Assembly: GCF_035222375.1 (NCBI RefSeq)
Contig: NC_085888.1
Coordinates: 2,976,001-3,040,000, forward strand
Origin: Podospora pseudocomata
Lineage: Eukaryota; Ascomycota; Sordariomycetes; Sordariales; Podosporaceae
DNA: 64,000 nucleotides
Direction of reading: 5' to 3'
The notes under the pieces were generated by a model. It searched no databases. It saw only the letters and a program-made list of their open reading frames with translations, and had not been told where the DNA came from. Both the position numbers and the translations under genes were made by a program. Positions 53,960 to 61,253 of this stretch are shown here, one piece after another; position 1 is the first letter of the stretch, and every line of letters begins with the position of its first letter.

Positions 53960-56529
53960 GCCGTCTGGAAGGAGACATTGTCTCCATCAAGCCTATTCCA
54001 CTGACAAAGACTCCCTACGCTCTCGTCCTAGTCGATAGGAAGACTCGCTACAGATGGGTTAAACCACTCAACCTCAAGGAGAATGCTGTCTCAGAGGTAC
54101 GTTCAGTCATTGAAAACCTCAAAAATACATTTCAGCGATATCCAGGCCACTTCCACTACGACGGAGGCAAGGAAATTCTCCCTCTTCAAGCCTACTTCAT
54201 TGAGAAAGGTATTGGCTTCAGCACTTCAAGCCCTCGCACGCCCAATCAAAATGGTCTTGCAGAGCGGTCTATTCGCGTAATTCTGGACAGATTACGTGCC
54301 ACAGTACTTGCATCAGGACTTCCTCCCACTCTCTGGGGTCACATCATTGGTCCTGTGGTTGAAATCATCAACCGTACGGCTCAGTCAACCAAGAAGCTCA
54401 CGCCTCACCAGCTTCTCCACGATGAATTGCTTCCTGACCAGCCTGCTCACACACCCAGCCTTGCTGACTACAGGGTTATTGGAACTGAAGTTACTGTGTA
54501 TGTCCCTGCTGAGGATCGAATCCAAGGAGAGAAGCTCGCTCCCAGAGGAGTCAAAGGCAAGCTTCTTGCAGTCCTTGGTCACCAGACCTACTTGGTCTAC
54601 TTAGGCTTGAATAAGGTCATTAAGACCAGTTTTATCAAGCTCTATGAGGACCCTCAAGCTCAAATTTCAGGGCCACAGAGTCCTGTGAACTCATTGAAAA
54701 TCGTTGATGCCACCGAAGATCTAGGAGACTCCCCTGTTCAACCACCCATCTCGGAACCGGACCCTGGAATTGCAACAACTCCAGCACCGGACCCTGGAAT
54801 TGCAACAACCCCAGCACCGGACCCTGGAATTACAACACCTCCAGCGCCTACCACGACCATCGAGATACCTCTTCCTAAGGCCACTGAGATCCAACGTAAG
54901 GAATTCCAGTCTGTGGATGAGATGGACTGTACCGAGATGATCACTTACTTGGTCTCCAGAACCCAGGAAGTATTAGCCACAGCACCTCAGACCAAGACTG
55001 CAGAACCCAACACCTTCAAACAAGCTTTAAAGCATTCCCAGAAGGATCAATGGCTAAAGGCAGCTTTCACTGAATTACATCAGCTCCTCACCACCAAGAC
55101 TTTCTACTTCGTCAACCGCTCCCAGGCCAGGAAGAGACCTATTACCAGCCGATGGGTCTTCAAGGAAAAGAAGAACCCACAAGGCATCACAGTGAAGTTC
55201 AAAGCCCGGCTAGTGGCCCGTGGATTCCAACAAGCTATGGGAATCGATTTTCTTCAGACCTACGCATCCACCACTGGCCCTCCCACTTGGAGAATTATCT
55301 TGGCTATTGCAGCTGTCTTTGACTGGGATATTGAACAAGTGGACTTTGTTGGAGCTTTTCTCAACTCTGACACAGACTTCGACATATACATCGAGCTACC
55401 CGAAGGACTACGTGAGTTTTCTCGCAGCACTCCAAGTGCTATCTCACTGTTGAAGCAATTTGGCTGGGATCCCACAGTGGACCAAGTCATCCTTCTGAAG
55501 AAGTCCCTCTACGGCTTAAAACAAGCCTCCTACCTTTGGCAACAAAAGGTTCTTGCCATGGTTAGGTCCCTGGGTCTCAAACCGTTGATTTCTGATACGG
55601 CTACATATTTCCACCCAGAGCTCACCATGTTCATCACCAGCCACGTTGACGACTGCTTGATCACTGGCCCTGAGCCTTCTAAGCTCCAAGCACTGAAGAA
55701 GGCTATGAGTAATCATTACGATATCGAAGATCTCGGCCCAGCTCGCTATTTTCTTGGTGTTCAAATTGAGCGCAACAGGTCTAAACGGCGACTCTGGATT
55801 CACCAAAAGGCTTATATTAGCGAAGCCGCTAGCTACTTCAATGTCAGCAACAAGCCAACTACCCTTCCATTGAGTCCAGGCCTCACAGGAAACAACAACA
55901 ACCCTGGACCTCTTGCAACGCCAGCTGAGAAACATCTATACCAACAATTGATAGGTACAGCGATGTACGCCATGGTGCAAACAAGACCTGACGTGGCCTT
56001 CAGTGTTCAATGGCTCTCTCAACATCTTCAAGCTCCTACCACAACGCACCTCAAGGCAGCCAAGTCACTCATTTCCTACCTACTTTCCACGGTAGATTCA
56101 GCGATTGGTTACGGTTCGAACCGTGACCTCGTACCCATTGGGTTTACTGACAGTGACTGGGCAGGATGTAACAACAGCGCCAAATCCACCTTTGGCTGGC
56201 TGTTCACTCTTGCTGGAGGGCCTATTGGTTGGAAGTCTAAGAAGGCTTCTACCATTTCTTACAGCACTCTCGAGGCCGAGTTCACGGCGCTTATAGAGGG
56301 AGTGAAGGAAGCTATGTGGCTCAGGGGATTATTTCAGGAGATTGGTAGACCTATTCAACAGCCTACCCCTTTATTGAGTGACAACGAAGGCGCCATTGAA
56401 ACGGCACACAATGCCAAACACCACCGCCGAACGAAGCACACACTCATCAAGTTCCATGGAGTCAAAGGAAGCAGTGGCCACTGGAATAGTGGCTATTACT
56501 TACCTGTCCACCGATCAAATGCCTGCTGA
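53899..56529 (+). CDS. Copia integrase, reverse transcriptase and RNase H
   Basis: The frame is -1 relative to the Gag frame and overlaps it by 61 nt; it has no early ATG, so it is read either by frameshifting or not at all. Integrase: LVLVDRKTRYRWV (first Asp), HYDGGKEI (second Asp) and NGLAERSIRVILDRLR (Glu). A Pro/Thr spacer with three tandem PDPGIATTPA-type repeats (about 54758-54845) lies between integrase and RT. RT: RWVFKEKKNPQG, KARLVARGF, QVDFVGAFLNSDTD and HVDDCLITG (the catalytic Asp-Asp is preceded by His-Val, not Tyr-Val). RNase H: FTDSDWAGC, SYSTLEAEFTAL, SDNEGAIE. The frame leaves the conserved sequence after KHTLIKFHGV at an A run (about 56466); the normal C-terminal end continues in the next frame to 56605. 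Confidence 0.88.
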   Translation, partial: RRQDPPKAFQTDRSRPPFALSRLEGDIVSIKPIPLTKTPYALVLVDRKTRYRWVKPLNLKENAVSEVRSVIENLKNTFQRYPGHFHYDGGKEILPLQAYFIEKGIGFSTSSPRTPNQNGLAERSIRVILDRLRATVLASGLPPTLWGHIIGPVVEIINRTAQSTKKLTPHQLLHDELLPDQPAHTPSLADYRVIGTEVTVYVPAEDRIQGEKLAPRGVKGKLLAVLGHQTYLVYLGLNKVIKTSFIKLYEDPQAQISGPQSPVNSLKIVDATEDLGDSPVQPPISEPDPGIATTPAPDPGIATTPAPDPGITTPPAPTTTIEIPLPKATEIQRKEFQSVDEMDCTEMITYLVSRTQEVLATAPQTKTAEPNTFKQALKHSQKDQWLKAAFTELHQLLTTKTFYFVNRSQARKRPITSRWVFKEKKNPQGITVKFKARLVARGFQQAMGIDFLQTYASTTGPPTWRIILAIAAVFDWDIEQVDFVGAFLNSDTDFDIYIELPEGLREFSRSTPSAISLLKQFGWDPTVDQVILLKKSLYGLKQASYLWQQKVLAMVRSLGLKPLISDTATYFHPELTMFITSHVDDCLITGPEPSKLQALKKAMSNHYDIEDLGPARYFLGVQIERNRSKRRLWIHQKAYISEAASYFNVSNKPTTLPLSPGLTGNNNNPGPLATPAEKHLYQQLIGTAMYAMVQTRPDVAFSVQWLSQHLQAPTTTHLKAAKSLISYLLSTVDSAIGYGSNRDLVPIGFTDSDWAGCNNSAKSTFGWLFTLAGGPIGWKSKKASTISYSTLEAEFTALIEGVKEAMWLRGLFQEIGRPIQQPTPLLSDNEGAIETAHNAKHHRRTKHTLIKFHGVKGSSGHWNSGYYLPVHRSNAC

Positions 56530-56621
56530 CGGGCTTACAAAAGCACTGCCAGCAGCTCTCTTCACCAAATTCACAGAACTTTTGAACCTGAGCAAGCCGT
56601 TCTGACATACCACGCATTACA

Positions 56622-56634
56622 GCTGCAGAGGGGG
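56622..56634 (+). other. Polypurine tract of the copia element
   Basis: GCTGCAGAGGGGG sits immediately before the TG of the 3' LTR, the expected place for plus-strand priming. Confidence 0.7.
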
Positions 56635-57226
56635 TGTTAAAATGCAGCATTTATTCATGGAATTTTACAGCAATTGTTTATGGAATTCTCCGCCCACATT
56701 GTTCTCAACGGCTCACCCACAGCGCTCTCAACGGCTCGCCCACAGCGCTTTCAACGGCTCGCCCACAAGTGTTCTCAACGGCTCCCAGGACTCCTCACCG
56801 GATCTCCGGACAAGCTCTTGACCGGACCTCCGAACAATGAGAGATATGAGAAGCATCATGAGCGACTCGAGCACCTCATCAATGAGATCATAGATTCAAG
56901 TTACTGAATAAGGATGATAAGGGAGTTCAGGTGCTCATAAAGAGCCCTCTTCCAATTGCAATGGTTTTTTCTGCTTCTTTCTCTCCTTAAGAAACAATAA
57001 GTCAAGACAGTCAATAAGATTGATCATTTACAGTATTTTATGAGACTACAACATCTCAGTTCACTACTCTCTGTATTTGCAGGTAATACCTGTTGCACTT
57101 TCTTCCTTCGACAACCGCGTCGTCGTACTCAGCAGCACAGTCCGACACTCGCCAAGTTCTTGGGTAACTGCTTCACCCTCCTGAGACCCCTGTAGCTACA
57201 GTGCTCTCAGCGACCCCATTCTAACA
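56635..57226 (+). repeat. 3' LTR of the copia element
   Basis: 592 bp. It is identical in most of its length to the 5' LTR. The 47-nt length difference comes from two extra 23-nt copies of the AACGGCTC(A/G)CCCACAGCGCT unit (about 56708-56753) and one extra T in a T run (about 56966). Single substitutions seen include CACTTG/CAATTG and CTTTTG/CTCTTG. Confidence 0.92.
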
Positions 57227-57230
57227 TTAC

Positions 57231-58643
57231 TTAGTTACTTTCATTCTCTAACCACTCAAGAGTTTGGCCTCGCGAGAGGGCTTGCGGTAACTCCATCAAA
57301 AGCTTCCTCATGGACACTGTTCCCAACATAGTGACCTTCAGCGTCTGTCCTACGTCTTCCAGCTTCCGGGCGAATGTTTGTAGCTCATAATCACAAACAA
57401 CCGTAAGGTTTACCCCAACCATCGATGAAGCGAGCCACAGCAATAACATCTTGACTTCCGGGTCGCCACCAAAAGCTCCACAGCCCCATGGACCGGTTTT
57501 GATCTCGGATATGGTACCGTCCAAGCTTGAAGAAAACGCCGTATACGCTTTTGCTATTTCCCGTTCCCTATTCCCCGGGTCCAAATCGGCAAGTCCCCCA
57601 TCATTCACCAGATCCAGTTCTAGAGCATCCATAAAAAGCATCGTCCGGAACTTCCAAGCTGCATCACCACCCTGTTGAGGATCCAACATACTTCCAACAA
57701 TGATATCTCTTCCCTTGCCAACAACATTGACCATGGCCTGTGCCCCACGCACCTTTAGCACCTGTTCATCTCCAAGTGGCGGGGTAAACAAGACAATAGG
57801 ACACGCCTCAGGCGATATCCCAACATGAACCTCCTCCTGAGTAGCAGACTGCCCAAACCCAACGACCCTGTTTGCCGAGATCACCACAGCTTGTCCATCG
57901 CCATCACCCACTCCTAGGCTACCCGGCAAAGTGTCATATGTCTCCACCACCACGACCTTCAGTTCACTAAGTGGTCGATCTTGCGCAGATATCTCGTCGT
58001 AGTTCTCTGGCAGGGAATGCAATGAATATTCCACAACCCAACCGTCCATTTTCTTCTCGTCACAAAGAACATCCCCAAAGTACAGCATCAAGGCCCGGAG
58101 ATACCCCCTCACGGCAACAGGATGCCTCTGCTGAGAAGAATACCATATCCCAAAGTCGTGCATCCCGTCGTCGTCCCCAAATGGTGGTAAACTCAGTGTG
58201 CGGAGGAATTGGTGCACAACCAAGCAAGCTATTTGCCTGCGGGAGAAGGGCAAGCTGTAATTCTCCCTGCTGAGCACAGGGATTGGGCCGTTCTGAAACA
58301 GACCTGGCATTTGTAGCGCTATATCCACGATACGAGGCCATACTTTCGCGAAGAAGACCTCGGCAGTGTCGAACGACGTGGCGATTGCATCTATTAGAAG
58401 CTCATAATCCCCCGCTGGCTGTGATGTCGCGCGCAGAATGACAGATATTGTGTCCAGAATGTCGACTAATCCAGTAGTAGAGTTGACAGGCCGGCAGAGG
58501 ATTGCCTCGAGGATGGGCCAGAATGGGACTTGTCCATTCTCGTCCTGGGCTTGGTCACCTGTTGGGTGGAGGCTGAAGCGGTCGGTGCATTTGTATTCGG
58601 GGGAGAAAGGGAGGAGGTAGAATTTGGGTTGTGGTGGTGACAT
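57231..58643 (-). CDS. Poly(ADP-ribose) glycohydrolase-like protein (PARG)
   Basis: About 470 aa from 58643 (MSPPQPKFYLLPFSPEYKC), the usual fungal start; the frame is open to 58874. PARG hydrolyses the ribose-ribose bonds of poly(ADP-ribose), reversing PARP signalling in DNA repair. Recognised elements: PFSRRQIACLVVHQFLRTL, the catalytic loop FGQSATQEEVHVGISPEA with tandem Glu270-Glu271 after Gln269, PIVLFTPPLGDEQVLKVRGAQ, and the terminal TGPWGCGAFGGDPEVKMLLLWLAS block. The glycine triad that precedes the glutamates in animal PARG (GGG) is reduced here to VGFG. The stop TAA (57231-57233) lies four bases from the copia 3' LTR, so the native 3' UTR is displaced. A functional enzyme is likely but not shown. 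Confidence 0.88.
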   Translation of the reverse strand: MSPPQPKFYLLPFSPEYKCTDRFSLHPTGDQAQDENGQVPFWPILEAILCRPVNSTTGLVDILDTISVILRATSQPAGDYELLIDAIATSFDTAEVFFAKVWPRIVDIALQMPGLFQNGPIPVLSRENYSLPFSRRQIACLVVHQFLRTLSLPPFGDDDGMHDFGIWYSSQQRHPVAVRGYLRALMLYFGDVLCDEKKMDGWVVEYSLHSLPENYDEISAQDRPLSELKVVVVETYDTLPGSLGVGDGDGQAVVISANRVVGFGQSATQEEVHVGISPEACPIVLFTPPLGDEQVLKVRGAQAMVNVVGKGRDIIVGSMLDPQQGGDAAWKFRTMLFMDALELDLVNDGGLADLDPGNREREIAKAYTAFSSSLDGTISEIKTGPWGCGAFGGDPEVKMLLLWLASSMVGVNLTVVCDYELQTFARKLEDVGQTLKVTMLGTVSMRKLLMELPQALSRGQTLEWLENESN

Positions 58644-59262
58644 TTCGGGGCTTCTAAACTGACGGCGATCTGCCAGTGTTTGGGTAGACAATCTAGACCC
58701 TGGCTCAGAGGGAAGGAAGCTTGTCGACACCCGTGCGGGGGAGCCGCTGATTGCACAGCCACGACCCTTAACCCGAGTGTGAGTCACAGAACGCACAGAA
58801 CAGTCCAGGAAATCAATGGCGTTTGTTACGGGGAAATAATAGCTCAAGAAGGAGTTTTCCTCAATGGAAGCCAAATATACAATGGTCTAAGATGATGCTG
58901 GAGAGTTCGAGCTACGTCTCTGGTCATAGGGTAGGCAAGGGTTAGGGTTGTATATTGAGTTGATATCTGCTTGTGCCCAATGCAATTTCCCACAATAACT
59001 GTACACTCAATTTCTTTGCAAAAGGCATCACTGGCTAATTCAACTGCTACTATCAGTTTCAGCACTGGTGAGCTCCCTTGCGATGATGATCTCCTCAACT
59101 GGTGTGAACTGGTGATGCTTCGAATTCATGATGAATCATTTCCAATGTGCAGCCCTTTCATTGGTCAGAAGCACAACTCGGTGGCGATGCAGTATGCCGC
59201 TTCACCACATTTGGTTAGCGCCATCCCGGTGTAAGCCGCTTGGACAACCGACTCACACGATC
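58644..59262. promoter_or_regulatory. Divergent region PARG / Rei1-like
   Basis: 619 bp between two divergent starts. It contains the N-terminally extended frames of both genes but no zinc-finger exon for the Rei1-like gene that I could find. A few AT-rich stretches; no named motif. Confidence 0.45.
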
Positions 59263-60423
59263 ATGGTCCATCTCTCAAGCAAGTCTAGGGATATAAAACA
59301 AGTAGAGCATCACTTCAGGCAGAAATTCGGACTATCATCTTCACAAGGCATCAACACTTTGCCATCACCAGCAGCTGCACCCAGCGGACCACACCACCCT
59401 AATCACTCCAGCACCAACACCTCCCTGATACTCATGCCAGACACTGCAACTGCCACAACCACCACAGCGACTACCACCAACATGGCTCTATCAAGCTCAC
59501 CGAACAGTCGGTCATCAACCCCTGAGAGTAATCTCTCCCATTCCACCATACCACCATTTATTCCGGGCCAATGTCTCTTTTGTCTCCATCTATCATCATC
59601 CTTCGTCGACGGCATAGAGCACATGCAAAAGTCCCACGGGCTATTCATCCCACATCGACAACTATTTTCTACCGAAAACCTCGAGGCTCTCTTTGAATAC
59701 CTCCATCTCATCATCTTCGAATACCACGAATGCATCAAATGCGGGACAACAAGATCCTCAGTGCAAGCGATGCAGCAGCACATGACCGGCAAGCCAGGGC
59801 ACTGCACATTTGACATCTCGGACCCAGAATCCGAGTTTGCCGAACTCTATCGCGGGATATTGGAGGGACGAGAAACAGACGGCCAGAAAGGTGACCAAGA
59901 GAGCACTTCCAATCCTTGGAATCAGGCTCGGGCAGTTCAAGTTGATGAAGATTCACTTCGGTTACCCTCGGGGAGGATAATATCAAAGAAATCATCCGTG
60001 ATACTACCATCACCTTCAGCGACGAATGCCTCTCGGTTGCGACACAACCGGACTCGGGTATCAGCTGCTGCCGCGAAGATAGGATACGCCATGGGAGAAG
60101 AGTCTAGCGATAACGAGGAGGAGCCGGTCCAGCCAAGCAACTCGGAGACAACACCAGGCGCGCAAGTGGTTTTATCAAAGAGGGAAAAGAAGCGGGCAAG
60201 GGACATGGAGGCATATCAATTGACACGGATGAGCGCGAATGATCGGACAAGCTTGATGCACCTGCCTGTGTCTCAGCAACGGGCCTTACTGGCAACCCAG
60301 CAGAGACACCAGGAAAAGATGCAGACTGAGGAAAGAAGACAGCGGGCAAAGATTGATCGGAAGGGCAACAAGAATTTGTATGCGTACTGGAATACCGAGA
60401 CGCCGGTTTATCTGTGTGGATAG
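59263..60423 (+). CDS. Rei1-like zinc-finger protein lacking the two N-terminal fingers
   Basis: About 386 aa from 59263 (MVHLSSKSRDIKQVEHHF); the frame is open from 59128. The block CLFCLHLSSSFVDGIEHMQKSH-GLFIPHRQLFSTENLEALFEYLH, then CIKCGTTRSSVQAMQQHMTGKPGH, aligns with the third and fourth fingers of Rei1 (HMEKTHGMFIPEKQ...NYLQE, CITCSKMRNTTYAVQTHMRDKAH). An acidic stretch (EESSDNEEE), a Lys/Arg region KREKKRARDMEAYQLTRMS and a terminal RRQRAKIDRKGNKNLYAYWNTE follow. The N-terminus is Thr/Ser/Pro-rich and lacks fingers one and two, which are present in the full-length gene at 20050-21863. So either this is a divergent family with a half-protein, or 5' exons have been lost. Gene structure is likely complete for the shown part, function unknown. 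Confidence 0.75.
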   Translation: MVHLSSKSRDIKQVEHHFRQKFGLSSSQGINTLPSPAAAPSGPHHPNHSSTNTSLILMPDTATATTTTATTTNMALSSSPNSRSSTPESNLSHSTIPPFIPGQCLFCLHLSSSFVDGIEHMQKSHGLFIPHRQLFSTENLEALFEYLHLIIFEYHECIKCGTTRSSVQAMQQHMTGKPGHCTFDISDPESEFAELYRGILEGRETDGQKGDQESTSNPWNQARAVQVDEDSLRLPSGRIISKKSSVILPSPSATNASRLRHNRTRVSAAAAKIGYAMGEESSDNEEEPVQPSNSETTPGAQVVLSKREKKRARDMEAYQLTRMSANDRTSLMHLPVSQQRALLATQQRHQEKMQTEERRQRAKIDRKGNKNLYAYWNTETPVYLCG

Positions 60424-60542
60424 GGGCTTAGGTATATCATGCAGCGCCACGTAGCAGATAGTAATTCGCCCTCCGGTGTCCGAAGCCATATGCAACCAAG
60501 TTCATTCCCCGGCCGCATAAACTCCCACGGCTTGTCCACACC

Positions 60543-61253
60543 TCAAAACACCCCCGGAACAAACCTCGCCGTCCTCGAATGCCACCCCTCCCACTCCCCC
60601 CCAAACTTTGTTCTCAACATCTCCTCCTCCTGCCTAACCCTAGTCCAAACCGCCCCGAGCACAACCGACACCCCCACCGGCGCCAACGACCACCCCAAAT
60701 CCCTCAACCACTTGTACCACCTCTCCGACGCCCAGCAGCTCACCACCCCGTCCACCCTCGCCATGAGCGCGATATTGCAAAAAATCAAAACCACCACGCC
60801 GGTGTAACTGGGGTGCTGAACATATCGGTACAGCCCTGTTGTTTTGAGCCTATCCGGCTCTGCAAGCGCAAAGGTGAAGTTTTTGCCTAGGGAGGCGTAT
60901 GATGCTAAGCGGAGGGGGACTCCAACGCAGAGGATGAGCGCTAACGGGATGGCGGTTGAGGGGGACCAAGTTACCAGGTCTGGGTTAAGGTGACGGCATT
61001 GGTTTGGTGGGAGGGCAGGGTAGAGGTAGGCGAGGCGGGCGGAGAGGAGGGTTAGGATGCCGAGGGGGGAGAGCATGATTTTGGTGGCGTGTTTGTCTGT
61101 TATGTGGCAGGTTGTGAGGGAGTCGGATTTGGAGCGGGTTGGGGGGTTGGGGTTGGGGTTGGGTTGTCGGCAGGCGAAGTATGTGCCTATTGTTGAGGCT
61201 AAGAAGGAAAAGGCGAGGGTTGCTTGGGGGAGAGAGGGGAGTGGGGGGAGCAT
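60543..61253 (-). CDS. Isoprenylcysteine O-methyltransferase-like membrane protein
   Basis: About 236 aa, single exon; the frame is open to 61547, but MLPPLPSLPQATLAFSFLAS at 61253 is the likely start because it opens on a transmembrane helix. Several hydrophobic helices precede LGKNFTFALAEPDRLKTTGLYRYVQHPSYTGVVVLIF, the signature of the ICMT/PEMT methyltransferase family. The C-terminus RTKFGGEWEGWHSRTARFVPGVF also matches. Such ER enzymes transfer a methyl group from S-adenosylmethionine to prenylated proteins or phospholipids. It converges on the Rei1-like gene with 119 bp between stop codons. The family is sure, the exact substrate is not. Confidence 0.85.
   Translation of the reverse strand: MLPPLPSLPQATLAFSFLASTIGTYFACRQPNPNPNPPTRSKSDSLTTCHITDKHATKIMLSPLGILTLLSARLAYLYPALPPNQCRHLNPDLVTWSPSTAIPLALILCVGVPLRLASYASLGKNFTFALAEPDRLKTTGLYRYVQHPSYTGVVVLIFCNIALMARVDGVVSCWASERWYKWLRDLGWSLAPVGVSVVLGAVWTRVRQEEEMLRTKFGGEWEGWHSRTARFVPGVF

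Larger units (their letters stand above)
51293..57226 (+). mobile_element. Ty1/copia LTR retrotransposon, nearly intact
   Basis: 5.93 kb. LTRs at 51293-51837 and 56635-57226 both start TGTTA and end TAACA. A primer-binding site directly follows the 5' LTR and a polypurine tract (GCAGAGGGGG) directly precedes the 3' LTR. Domain order is Gag, protease, integrase, reverse transcriptase, RNase H, which defines copia rather than gypsy. LTRs differ by only a few substitutions plus a repeat-number change, so the insertion is young. The coding region is interrupted by two single-base frame changes in homopolymers (about 53941-53952 and about 56466). The flanks (ATTAT left, TTACT right) do not form a perfect 5-bp duplication. 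The right LTR ends four bases from the stop codon of the PARG-like gene. Confidence 0.95.
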
